Origin: Neovahlkampfia damariscottae
Taxonomy: Eukaryota > Heterolobosea > Selenaionea > Neovahlkampfiida > Neovahlkampfiidae
Reading direction: 5' to 3'
DNA: 64,000 nt
Assembly (NCBI GenBank): GCA_016618085.1
Contig: JABLTG010000063.1
Coordinates: 34,024-98,023, forward strand
Below are positions 1 to 10,962 of this stretch, one piece after another; within the stretch, counting starts at the first letter, position 1, and each line of letters opens with the position of its first letter. The notes below the pieces were generated by a model. The model was given only the letters and a program-made list of their open reading frames with translations. It was not told the DNA's origin and did not search any database. Position numbers and translations under genes: made by a program.

Positions 1-21
1 ATTGTTTTTTGAACATTGCAG

Positions 22-326
22 GATTGCACTATTCCGAGAAGTATTGGGATCAACCATATGAATTCAATCCAAAGAGATGGGATAGTATTGATGAAAAAGC
101 AATCAAGTTTTGTTATCTACCTTTCAGTGTAGGTCCAAGAGATTGCGCTGGAAGAAATTTAGCTTTGGTTGAAGCTTATCTCATTGTGGCAATCACTTTG
201 AGAAGATATTTTGTTCAATTCCCAGAGAATTTCAAAGCACAAGATGTAAAAATGGATGCAAAATTCATATTGAAATTGAAAAATCTTCAAATTCAATTGA
301 AAAAAAGAGAAAAAATAAATGTTTAA
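22..326 (+). CDS. Cytochrome P450, last exon (5' partial)
   Basis: C-terminal part of a haem-thiolate monooxygenase. The haem-binding loop is visible as FSVGPRDCAGRNLA, matching FxxGxRxCxG with the cysteine ligand, and is preceded by the usual P450 segment around YEFNPKRW. An AG splice acceptor at 20-21 suggests that the visible sequence is the last exon and that the rest lies upstream of the window. A complete P450 gene lies at 8847-10364, so this is a paralogue about 9 kb away. Redox partner and substrate cannot be inferred. The reading frame is open to a TAA stop and there is no sign of decay in the visible part. Confidence 0.9.
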
Positions 327-366
327 TTTTAGAATAGAAAATAAGAGTTTCATTGGTGCATTTTTC

Positions 367-1907
367 ATGAATAAACAAGACGTTGAAACTTTGATTGAAC
401 TCTTTTTGGATGATTTTAAAAATGGTAAAACAAAGAATATGCAACTGAGACAATCAGATCTTTTCAAGTTTTTGTTTATCAATTTTTAACTGATTTTTCA
501 AGTTCTATGACTCAATTTATTTTATCGGATAACTCTGAAACTATAATTTATGATATATTTTGTTCAAAAATTCAAATTATGTTTCTTGATTTGTTTGATA
601 TTTTTCACTAACATTTTTCTAGAATTAAAATTAAAGAAACAGAGGAAGAACAATCACTACATTTCTTAAAGTTATTTGAACATACAAAAGAGTTGATTTC
701 AATGATTGAAAAAATATGCGTAATTAAAAAACCATACTGATTCAAAATAGTTTCAAATTCCATTCACAAACAGTCCAATGAATTTTTGTTTGGAAATATT
801 CATTCAATTGACACTGGAAGATGAAAAATTCATGGAAAAAATTGAAAGATATATAATAAAAGAAGTCGATAAAAAAGAAAATGCAAGAAGATTTCATCCA
901 CTTCCAAAGTTAGCAGAGAATTTATTCAAAGTAAAAAAAAACATTCAACTAAACTTCAAAAGACAATTGTTGAGTTGAAAAAAGATTCTATCAACTTTTC
1001 TGAAGAATTTCATAAAAAAACAAAACGTTATATTCAAAAATTCAAAGACGACAAAGAGACATTGGAAAGGAATGAAAAATTTTGGAAGAAAGTCAATCAA
1101 AGAACAGATCATAACATATTCAAACCAAGATACAATATAATATATCCAGAAGATGATGAAACAAATTTGAAAAATATTCAATTTTATCGTGGAAAAATTC
1201 AAAGTTCTCCAGATCAAGTTTTCATTTCAGATTTTCATGAAAAGTGGTTCGGAAGGTATGATAAATTAGAAATGGGACACGGATTCATTCAATGGTTATT
1301 TCCAATTCGTGAAGGAGGATTGAATTTTGATGCCCAATCATTAACCAAAAATGAATCTAAACAATTTCGAGAATCAAAAGAACTTCAAAGTATGATAATC
1401 AAATCATACAAATTAATGTTGAATTTTTATGGAATTAAATTAGAAAATGAAATATTAGGAACAATTAAAAGGGATGATTCTAATTGGAGACAAAGATATA
1501 ACTTCTTGAATGATTCATTTCACAATTATTTAAGAATAACAAGAATATTAAATTGTTTGGAATTGACTGGATTGGGTCATTATAAAATTCATTTGATAAA
1601 TCATTTCATTATTGAAATATTTCAAAATGGATACATCAAAAATGCTAAATCAAGTTTAATTGAATTTTGGATTCCAACTTTAAGAAAGAATTCTGAAATA
1701 AAATCAGTTGAAAAAATAATTTATAAACTGACTGGAAAAAGAATCAATAGAAAAGATTTTAAAGTTCCTTCTATTTCTTGGGCGTATCAATTTGAATTTG
1801 ATGAAAAGGATTCAAGTGAAGAAGAGACAGAACAGGAGGGTGATTATGGTTCACAACAAAAAAAAGAGTTTCGACCATTTCAAGGTAAAGGTCGCTCACT
1901 TGAGTAA
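367..1907 (+). CDS. OGFr-domain protein (opioid growth factor receptor conserved region)
   Basis: The region from about 1190 to 1600 carries the hallmark of the OGFr N-terminal domain: a FYRGK start, a FHEKWFG segment, then the HGFIQWLFPIREGGLNF signature. In vertebrates this domain occurs in a nuclear growth-regulating protein; its role in protists is unknown. Exons join in frame over introns at about 468-502, 593-622, 720-750 and 931-962 (30-35 nt), giving about 470 residues. The first intron is the weakest; a 33-nt alternative at 425-457 keeps the same frame. An ATG at 319 is also in frame but overlaps the P450 stop, so 367 was preferred. The C-terminus is Glu-rich. It may instead be spliced at 1885-1933 and end at about 2025. 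Confidence 0.75.
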
Positions 1908-2072
1908 TATTCATCAACTCACAATAAAAACAGTTTGTGGATGTAAATTTGTTGATTTAACTGGATCTTCATCATTATGCCCTTTAGTTTTGAATTATCA
2001 GATGTTGATTATCAAGACAAAATGAATCTCAAGTTAGATCTATTAGCTGAAGTTGAATTAATAAAAACTTTT

Positions 2073-3492
2073 TTAATTTTCATCTTTTTTATCATTTGAT
2101 AATTTATTCCAAATGAAATAAGACATACCAATTCCAATAGTAATTCCTAAACCATAAGTCATAACATTCCACATTGAGTTTGATGATGAATCAGAATTTT
2201 TCTTTTTCTTTTTAATTACTTCTTCAATTGGTGCTTTTTTCATTGGTGGTGAATTTGTATCTGAAGATGTTTCTAAATCTTTTTCGCTATTTTCTGTAAT
2301 TGGAGATGATAATTTTCTTTCACCAAAAACTGAATCCATTTCAGGTTTGTTTTCTTCAATTGGAGATGGAAATTCATTATCCAATTTCAAATCTTCTGGT
2401 TGATATTCTTCTACTAAAATAGGTGAAAGAGTTCCCAATTTTTTCGCTGAATTTTGTTCAATTTCTAACATTTTTTCATCAAATGATTCTAGACTTGAAT
2501 CCCATTTTTTAGCTTCCAAAATTAATTCATTTCCTAAATTTTCATTTTTTTCAATACCAAGTCCTTGTAAATAACATCCACCAACTTCTAAACAACTTGC
2601 ACCATGACCACGATTCATTCCACAAATAAACCAGATGAAAGCTTCACTGAACATTTCTTTTTCATAAAAATATGTTCCAACTTCTAACATTGCATGAGGA
2701 AATCCTTTTGATGCTGCTTTAATCAAAACTGGTAATTTTTCTCCTTCAGTTTCACTAATAGCACCCCATCCTGTCATTGCAACAACATCTTCATTCATTA
2801 ATGCAGCTAATTTAGTGTAATACATTGCTTCTTCTGCATTAACATCAAGGTTATAAAATTTTGCAGTTGATGCTGATGAGAATATGGATATTAATGTATT
2901 TTGTGCATTTAAATTTCCACTTTTTGCAGCTGATTTCATTTTTTCGATGAATTTTTCATTATTTTCTTTTTTTTCTTTTTCATCTTTTGATAACTTTCCA
3001 AGAGCAGCATACGCTTCATCAAGAGATTTATCACCTTTTTTTTGATCCATTGTTAAATCTTTTAAAAATTCTTCTTTGATTTTTGTAAATTCTTGTAAAT
3101 TTTTTTCATATTCAGTTGAAAATTCTTTTAATTCATTTGTTTTTATAGGTGTATAAAAACAAAACTTGTGATCAATAAATTTCAGTATTTGTTGTTTTGT
3201 TTCTGGTAAAAACTTTTTATCATATTCCAAAAAAATTTTGTTTCCTTGTTTTTCCCAATGATCTTCAACATTGACAGGATTAAAAAAATCATCCTTTTTA
3301 AAAATATATTAATTTTTTCTTTCTTAAATTTACATCAATTATTGGTTCTTGTTTTCCAACTTGAATTTGAAGGTGATTTGATGTTTGTTTGATTTTTATT
3401 TCTTTACTTTTGATTTTAGGTGATGGAAGGTATACAGTGATTTGGATTTTACTGTTTGTATCTTTCCATGAAAACTTCAAAATTCCTTCCAT
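2073..3492 (-). CDS. CS (NudC/p23-like) domain - Sel1 repeat tail-anchored protein
   Basis: Exon 1 (3334-3492) encodes a CS domain of NudC type: FSWKDTNSKIQITVYLP followed by the QEPIID strand. A 40-nt intron (3294-3333) joins it in frame to the rest of the CS fold (VEDHWEKQGNKIFLEY) and then to Sel1-like helical repeats (AAxxGxxxA patterns such as KSGNLNAQNTLISIF and KAASKGFPHAMLEVGTY). A Ser/Glu-rich linker leads to one C-terminal hydrophobic segment (YGLGITIGIGMSYFIW) with a short charged tail, typical of a tail anchor in the ER or outer mitochondrial membrane. Total is about 459 residues. CS domains bind HSP90 or client proteins and Sel1 repeats are protein-protein adaptors, so a membrane-bound chaperone adaptor is a reasonable inference. 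Confidence 0.75.
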
Positions 3493-3947
3493 TTTTTCTT
3501 CAAAATATTTTGATTGGACAAAAAAAACATCAATTTATTTTTAAAAAAGTGCTTTGAGGCGAAAAATTCATTTTCCTTGAAAATGGGCTGGAAATAAAAG
3601 CAAAAAACCTTTATGGAAGAAAAAAAAAGAACTGCACACCACAAGAAAGTTATCATTCAGATAAAATTGGTTTTGGTTTTGTTGGAGTGTGGTCAACAGT
3701 TCAAGTTAAATAGTTATTCAAACATAGATTTACAGATTTACAATTGTCATGATTATGGAGCAAATCTATTTACGTCACAATTCCAAGGAGTTAACTGCAC
3801 TATTTAATGTTAAATGATTTACTTTTGAAAAGATAGCTCGGTTTTTTCAGCAAAATCAAGTTTCTTTCAAAGATTTTACAAGAAAAAAAGATTTGAACAT
3901 CTGAACATTGTTTGGAAAGAGGATGTGATTGGTGAGTTTATTCACCA
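3493..3947. other. Intergenic region between divergent genes
   Basis: 455 bp between the start of the CS-Sel1 gene (minus strand) and the start of the GH31 gene (plus strand). It should hold both promoters. The small open frame at 3613-3807 has no recognisable features and I do not support it as a gene. I see no repeat or RNA gene here. Confidence 0.4.
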
Positions 3948-6571
3948 ATGAAGTTCGTCTTGCTCGTGTCAGTGCTTTTTGCAGCTGTTTTTTGTTTTGA
4001 ACAAAATCCAATTGAACCAGTTCCAATTTCAACATCAGCCACTCCAACATTACTCACTATCAAAGGTGGAGACTTCACGACTACCATAGCCCTTGACACT
4101 TGGAAGCTCATAACATTTGAAACTGACACTTCAAAAGTAATTCTTGAAGAAACAAGTTCAACAACAAGACTTTCAGTTACAGTATGGAAAGGAAGAGATT
4201 ATCCGATATACCTTGGTTATTTATTTCGAACAGGAAAAGTTCTTGAAAAATATGAAGCAACAAAAGTGGATTCCTGGAGACAAGTTGAAAATACAGTTGA
4301 ACTTGTTGTTTCAACAACATCACCAAACTTAAAAATTTCTGTCAAACTTTTTGATTTCAAAAGAAGACAATACTCATTTAAGGCGACAGTTCCTGGTAAA
4401 AATTCACCTTTAAAAGAACCAAGAATTTTCATGAGTCAAGGTTTTATGACACCAAAGAAAGAAGGTTTTTATGGTTTAGGAGAGAGATTTAACACAAATA
4501 ACCATCGTGGACATGTTATAGAAGCTTGGGTTGAAGGTAAAAACAACACAATTTTTCATTGATTATATTACCAGAAGGAGGATGGTCTACTGGATTTTTC
4601 TTACCAAGAAAAAGTAAAATTCGAGTACCTAGATATTACTCAACACATTTCCCAATTCCATTTTTCATTTCTAATCTTAAATATGGTTTTGAAGTTGATA
4701 CAAATTACACATCTGTTTTTGATTTTGCCAAAACCAAAAAAGATGAATTTAATGTTGAATCACAAAGCACAGATGTATCTTGGACTATTTATGGTGGCAA
4801 AAGTCCATTAGAAACTTTGAAAATGTACACAGAAAGAAGAGGAAGATCATTGATCCCGCCAAAATGGGCTTTTGGTCCTTGGAGTCAAGCTGGAGGTGAA
4901 TTTAATTTCACTAGAGATCCATATAGAGCTTCACAAGAATTCTTGAAGTTAGACTCTCCAATATCACATGTAGTTAATACACTTCACTTTTTACCTGCCA
5001 ATTCTGAAAGAGGAAGAGAAGCACAAGTTAAAAAATTAAGTTCAGATCTTTTAGGGATTGGTTTAAAACAAACAGCTTATTATAATCCATATGTACGTAA
5101 AGATGTCTCACCAGATTATGATCCTTGTGAAAAAGCAGGTTATTTCTTAAAACATCATAATACAACAGATTCTTATGTGTTTTGGTATTTTGGTGTAAAT
5201 TTTTATCAATGTTCAATGTTTGATTTTACAAATGAAGAAGCTGTGAAATATTTTAAAAAGATTCTTCAAAGATCAGTTGATTTAGGATTCAAAGGTTGGA
5301 TGCAAGATTATGCAGAATATGCACCATATTACTCAAAAGCACATGATGGAAGATTTGGTGATGAATTGCACAACCCATATCCTGTGTTATTTCAAAAAGC
5401 AACATTTGAATTTCTTCAACAATATGATGAAAATCCAAATGATAAATATGCTCCAGATTACATTCCATACTGTAGATCAGGATACACAGGAACATCAAAA
5501 TGGCAATGGGCAACTTGGAGTGGAGATCCTTCATCTGATTGGAGTTATGCTGCTGGATTACCTGCACAAGTAACTGCTTTATCAAATTTAGGATTATCAG
5601 GTGTTCCTTATTCAAGTTCGGATATTGGTGGATTCACTTGGTGGGTAACACCACCACCAGAAAATCAACTATGGTGCAGATGGGCTCAATTTTCTGTATT
5701 TACTTCTTTTATGCATACACAAACTGGTGGAAAAGGATTTGGAAAGAAAACAAAAATAATGGATACTCCAGAAGGTCGTTTCTGTTGGAGAAAATTCTCT
5801 AAATTACGTACTCAATTATTTCATTATATTTACAATGCTGCACATGATGCATATGATTCCGGTGTTCCTTTATTGAGACATCATCTTTTAGAATTTCCAG
5901 AAGATGAATATTCTCACAGTATTGCATATGATTTCACCTTTGGAAAAGATATGCTTGTTTCTCCTGTTGTCGATGAAGATCAAACTAAAAAATCAATTTA
6001 TCTTCCAAAAGGGGAAAATGAATGGTTTGATATGATGTCAAACATGATTTATGATGAAAAAGAAGGAAGATTTAGAATCAAATATTCTGAACCATTTAAA
6101 GGTGGACAAAATGTAACCGTTATATCTCCTGTATTTAGTCATATTCCAGTATTTATCAAATCTGGTACAATTCTTCCATTATTAGATCCTTCAGTTTGGA
6201 CATTGAATGATGCATCTAATGAAAATGTTGTTACTTATTCCAAAAGAGAACATTTACTTCATTTGATGATTTTTCAAAATTCAAAAGGTACTGCAAAGGG
6301 AAATGTTTGGGATGGAGCTGAATTTCTTTTTAGTGAAAATTCATTCATTGCACAAGATAAAAAAAATCGAATTTTGATACTTCAAATTCCAATTAAAGAG
6401 ATGAAATTTACAAGAATTATTGGAAATACAGGTCCTATTGATAAAGTTGATTCATATAAAAAATTATTATCTGTTGATAGAAATTCCAAATCGGGATGGG
6501 CTGTTGCAACTGACGAAAAAGTAATTTGGATAAGAATGCAACCAGAAGTTAGAAAAATTCAAATAATTTAA
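3948..6571 (+). CDS. Secreted GH31 family glycosidase, YihQ/SQase-like motif set
   Basis: Starts with a clear signal peptide (MKFVLLVSVLFAAVFC). One 38-nt intron at 4537-4574 restores WVEEGGWSTG across the junction; the total is about 861 residues. The GH31 nucleophile region reads GWMQDYAEYAP and the acid/base region GDPSSDWS, preceded by YCRSGYTGTSKW and followed by SSSDIGGFTWW. These match the D-(Y/F)-x-E-Y and DWS patterns of the bacterial sulfoquinovosidase YihQ branch better than the WxDMNE form of classical alpha-glucosidases. The enzyme should be exported or lysosomal and hydrolyse alpha-glycosides. Sulfoquinovose specificity cannot be decided by reading; the sulfonate-binding residues would need an alignment. 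Confidence 0.9.
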
Positions 6572-6665
6572 TAAAATTTATTGCCAGATTTTATTGAAAC
6601 ACTTTTGAGAATTTTGATTGATTTGACTTGTCAGTTCATATTGGCATCGCCTTTAATTTATTGTT

Positions 6666-7612
6666 CTATTTTGAGAAATTGCAGAATATAAAATTGATAT
6701 CTTTGAATATTTCAACTCTCTTCCTCAAATTAACTTGCATAATCTGCATTCCTTTGATTTGAGTTTTGATCCAGGATAGATATTGAAGGAGCTCTGGCAG
6801 AGTGATCCTTTCATCGAGATCAGATAATAAACATTTTTTAATAATTTCTATATATTTATCCCTGAAATATAATTCTTTTTTGATGGGTACTTGTTTGATA
6901 GTTTCTTGATAGTTTTTTGTGGAAAAATCTAGATGTCCATCTTTCATCATTTCAAATAGAATAATACCAAGAGACCAAATATCTGTAGAAAATGTATATT
7001 TTTTACCTAATTTCATTTCAATTGATTGAAAAATTGAATTTGATAGTTTTCCAGAAGTCAAATATTCTAAATTATGAACATATCAACATCTTACTTTTTT
7101 TTTTTTTCAATTCTTCAGCATCATCAAAACCTGTTAAAATTGATTTTAATTTCCCTAATTCTTGGTCAATTAATACATTTTTTAAATTCAATTTTCTGTG
7201 AACAATATTCTTTGAATGACATTTTCCAACTGTTTCAACAATTTGATAAAAGAGTTCAATTTTTTCTTGTTCATTCAATCCTTTTTTTAGTTTATCATCT
7301 AAATTTCCTTCAGGACTACAATAAATTGAATTTAAAATAATTTTTGTTTCACTAATAATCCATCTAGAATAATTAGTGCAAATTTGAAAAATATACCACT
7401 AATACATGATAATGACTATTTGAAAATCCTGATTTGACATGAATCACTTGAGAACTACGGAGTTTTAAGAGGATGTTCCTTTCCATTTCATGATCAGAAG
7501 AACAAGGTATTTTTTTCAAACAACACAAACTTCCTTTTTTATTTTTCGCTTTGTACAAATTTCCTGTTGTTCCTGAGCCAAGTTTTTCAAGAAAACAATA
7601 TTGCTGACTCAT
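6666..7612 (-). CDS. Protein pseudokinase with an 11-nt microexon
   Basis: Four exons: 7397-7612, 7353-7363, 7095-7315 and 6666-7066, giving about 282 residues. The Gly loop (LGSGTTGNLY) and the VAIK lysine (CCLKK, about K33) are present. The catalytic loop reads HRKLNLKN instead of HRDLKxxN and the DFG position reads GFDD, so both catalytic aspartates are missing. DIWSLGII and the C-lobe arginine (DERIT) are kept. The 11-nt microexon restores HVLVMDYYPEGNLDDKL, exactly the hinge consensus expected, which is good evidence that the join is right. It is most likely a catalytically dead, structurally intact kinase fold. The alternative is a gene at an early stage of decay. Confidence 0.8.
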
Positions 7613-7752
7613 GATGATTTTTTTTTATGGTGTGGTAGGTGATTGTACAGTCTGTCAGCAAATCAGCTGAGATTTTGAATTCATAAAAGAAAAATAAAAG
7701 AAACCCAAATTCAATTCTGTAAAATTAAAGTGATAAATATTCTTGTTGTGTT

Positions 7753-8600
7753 TCAGTTCAAATTAAAGGGTATTGTTTTGAAACTATAGCAAATGAAAAT
7801 AGACTTCCATAAATTGCTAGAAATAAAAATCAAATTTATTAATTTCTTACGTTTCATTTGCTAATATTAATTCATTTTCATTTTTTGAAGATAATAAACA
7901 ATCTTCAATTAATTGAGTCAAATAATCTAAATTTCCTGAATTCAATTGTTGAATCCAAATAAAAGATTCTGAAATTGAAGTAAATAAATTTGATTGATGT
8001 AATATTTTTGAAATCATAAATTTATATTCAAAATCAGTATTTTTCTTTTCAATAAAATTATTTAATGTATGTTTAAATATATTCATTTTCATCCATGAAT
8101 CAAAATTAATATTAATTTAAATTAAAAATTGAATAATTTCATTAATACTTAAAACATATGGATTTTGAATGATAATATCAACTAAATTTGAAATTGAAAC
8201 AGTTTATTTATTCAATATTGAATAATAAATGATTTCTTCAATAAAGCTTATACCACTGTTTTCTACTAGGTAGTCATCAAGGACAAACTCAACAAGAAAA
8301 TTATTTTGACTTCAGGTTCACCATTTCATGAAAAAACAAGAATCTATTAATAATAGAAATATCAAGTTTACTTCTCTTAATTTGTTCATATTGTATTCAA
8401 AGGCCGGAATTGGAGAGAGTTTTGTCAAGAAGATTGATGGATGTTATTCTCATGGTTTTATGGGATTTCCTTTACAAAATTAATGTAAAATTATTGGAAA
8501 TTTTTGATGATCAAAGAAGAATTCAATCAATCTGAAATATTGTTAGTTTTTTTTTCTCATCATTATTCCTTTCATTCATCCTGAATAGTTTTTTGTAATA
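7753..8600 (-). pseudogene. Decayed helical-repeat-like gene
   Basis: On the minus strand a helical, Ile/Leu-rich reading frame runs from about 8300 down to 7850 (segments such as LVDIIIQNPYVLSINEIIQFLI and SESFIWIQQLNSGNLDYL). It is broken by two in-frame TAA codons near 8210 and 8115 and by an apparent frameshift near 8305. An intact-looking 34-nt intron (GTAAG...CTAG, about 7815-7850) leads to a short last exon ending at 7753, and another intron remnant lies near 8340-8370. The surviving introns with broken frames suggest a former gene. I do not recognise the family with confidence; an armadillo/HEAT-like protein is a guess. Confidence 0.45.
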
Positions 8601-8846
8601 AATTGAAACATAAAACAAGATGAGAGGAGACATCTATTGTCCAAAAACGACAACAATGACCGAAAAGGGAATTAAATTTCCTTTTTTGATTCAAAGTTAC
8701 GTGTTGTGTATTAATGTCATTTCAAAGAAATCTCAATGTTTTATTGGCTTCTATTATGATGATTCCAAAACTATTCATTGGTCTATGATGTGGATTTTAT
8801 TTTAAAGTAAAATCATTGGCTGCTTTTTCTTGTAGTTAATTGGTCA

Positions 8847-10364
8847 ATGATCCTGGAAATACTCAGTTCAATTGTATTAATCATCACTCTTCTAATAATA
8901 TATCTATTTTATCTTGATTACTCAAACAGGATCAGAATTTACAATATTAAAACAGGAGAAACACTAAAAGGAAATTCAATTTTTTTTCTTCCTTGGTTTC
9001 TTCTAGCTAACAAAAAAGAATCAAATATTCAATATACTAGGAATTTAGATAAACACCTAAAAAGGCCAATGGTTAGTGCATGGGAATTCAACACAATGAT
9101 GGTGCGAGTTCTTGATCCAGTTCTATGTAGAGAAGTTTTGAAAGATACAGATACTTATATGCACACTTTTCTGAACGTAGTGAAATATTCAGATCGATTT
9201 CTTGGAAAAAATCACTTAGTTGCTGTAAATGATTTTCATTGGAAAAGGCAAAGAAAAATTCTTGACCCTGCATTCAAATCAATTGGAAATTATTTCAAAA
9301 TTTTTTCAACAAAAACAGCTGAAGTTATTCATCAAATGATCAAAAAAAATCGAGTTGTGGACAGCGTACATAAATTTACTCAAGCTATGGCTTTGGATAT
9401 TTTGGGTTTGGCCATTTTTGGTTACGATTTTAAGTCCATTTCATTGGATGACAATCAGAACCTGCATTCGTATGTTTATTTAACTGATTTATTTTCCAAC
9501 ATTAAAAAAGCGCTTCCTGCTTTAATTACACATAATTTCGATTCTTTAGAGTCAACAAAAGAAACAATCAAACAAATTGAGATTTGGGAAAAATTGAGAA
9601 GCTCATTGATCACAGAATCAAAAAAGAGGATTCAAGAAAAAATCATTGATAGTTCTAGTTTTTCAATGCTAGATATGATGGTAGAATCACTAATGGAGCA
9701 TGATGAAGATGAAAGAATGACAGAACAAGAAATAGCTGATAACATTGGGATCTTTTTCCTTGCAGGTCATGAAACGTAAATCAATCAAATTTTAACATTT
9801 CGAAGAACTGCAAGTGCGTTAGCATTTGGTGTTCAGGTGATTGCAAAATATCCAGAGATTCAATCAAAATTGAGAAAAGAAATGATCGAAACCATTGAAC
9901 ACATTGATCCACAATCAATTGAAAATTTACCATATCTTACAATGTTTATTAAAGAGGTGCTAAGAATGTATCCACCTATTGCTGCAACTCCACCTAAAGT
10001 TACTTCAAAAGATACTTATCTTGGTGATTATTTTATTCCAAAAGGTAGTTATGTCAGTGTATCAGTGATTGATGTTCACATGAACGAAGAAATTTATGAA
10101 AATCCTGAAGAATTCCGTCCTGAAAGATGGGAAAAAAATGCAAAGAAAAAAATTCCACATTACGCTTGGATTCCTTTCTCATCAGGACCTAGAATTTGTA
10201 TTGGTAATAATTTTTCTATGATGGAACAAAAAATATTCTTCACTGAATTATTGATGAAATATGAAATTACTTTAGTGGATCCTTCAGTATCTATTGAAGT
10301 GTCATCAAATTCAAGTATTCTTCAATCACCAAAATCTGTTTCAGTCAAGTTCTCCAAGGTATGA
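8847..10364 (+). CDS. Cytochrome P450 monooxygenase
   Basis: Complete P450 of about 495 residues, with one 30-nt intron (9776-9805) placed exactly inside the I-helix oxygen-binding motif so that AGHETTASA is restored. An N-terminal membrane anchor (ILSSIVLIITLLIIYLFY) suggests an ER microsomal enzyme. The K-helix ExxR is FIKEVLRMYPP, the PERF-like segment is EFRPERW, and the haem loop is FSSGPRICIGNNFS. The start sits immediately after a TTGGTCA motif (8837-8846). It should use a P450 reductase as redox partner; the substrate is unknown. Confidence 0.92.
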
Positions 10365-10411
10365 ACACAAAAAAAAAGAAAAATTGAGTACAAAATAAAA
10401 TTGATGTTTAT

Positions 10412-10676
10412 TTACAAAGTAGAGTGAAAACGTTTTGCTTTTGTGATATCTAAGAATTTGGAAATATGAGAAAATTTTTTGATTTCTAATTTTTGCAAAT
10501 GTAAAAGAATTATTTTATCTTCATTTTTGTCATAATAAAAAGAACCTCCAAAAAGTCTTGAGATAATTTTCTTTTCATGAACAAAAGTAACCAATTCAAG
10601 AAGTTGATTAAAAATTTTCAGCTTTTTTGGCATTTCGGTTTCAGAAAGATCCCGATTCATCCTTTCACTTATAATA
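10412..10676 (-). pseudogene. Truncated protein kinase fragment abutting the transposon
   Basis: The minus-strand frame reads IISERMNRDL followed by LELVTFVHEKKIIS, which resembles the region from the beta-5 strand/hinge through helix E of a Ser/Thr kinase. The catalytic loop is degenerate (SRLFGGSFYY in place of HRDLKPxN) and no DFG or APE follows before the stop. The upstream part, which would hold the N-lobe, is cut off by the transposon boundary at 10677; the first residues of the open frame (LSKSL) come from the transposon end itself. It is best read as a kinase relic. An N-lobe-only kinase fragment lies 5.5 kb away at 16189-16509, on the same strand. Confidence 0.55.
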
Positions 10677-10830
10677 AGACTCTTGGACAATTCATTTTGT
10701 TACTACAATAAACTTTAGTTTTCAACTTGGAGTTTGATGTTTCAGATAAACAAGTCACGGTTTTAATAATAAAATAATACAAGTAGTGTTATTCACAATA
10801 AGTATGTATTTAGGCAATAGGCAGTGTTTT
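10677..10830 (+). repeat. Left terminal inverted repeat of the transposon
   Basis: Begins AGACTCTTGGACAATT, continues through a TTTAGTTTTCAACTTGGAG stretch and a GATGTTTCAG block to the perfect 21-bp core at 10785-10805, and ends around AGGCAATAGGCAGTGTTTT. Each block has a reverse-complement counterpart in the same order at 13831-13957, with scattered substitutions and small indels. Confidence 0.85.
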
Positions 10831-10962
10831 CAAGCGATATGTGGTGCTATTTGCAATGAGTCATTCATTACATAAAAAGTCATGCTAATATAAATAACAA
10901 AACACTTCAGTTTGAAACATGACGCTTTTAATTAAAACATAGAGTTTGAAGGAAAAGAATAT

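Noticed and set aside
4520-4600. GH31 as two adjacent genes or a frameshifted pseudogene
   Set aside because: A 38-nt GT-AG intron restores EEGGW and one open frame, as in many neighbouring genes.
5289-5615. Minus-strand open frame opposite GH31
   Set aside because: It is a shadow of the conserved GH31 catalytic region; the plus-strand frame has the motifs.
7072-7340. Plus-strand open frames opposite the pseudokinase
   Set aside because: They are shadows; the minus-strand frame matches kinase subdomains across introns.
8100-8270. TAA reassigned to Gln, to explain in-frame TAA codons in an otherwise coding-looking frame
   Set aside because: TAA, TAG and TGA all end intact genes elsewhere in the window (for example RPB4 and USP), and the same locus also has a frameshift. 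A decayed gene explains it better.
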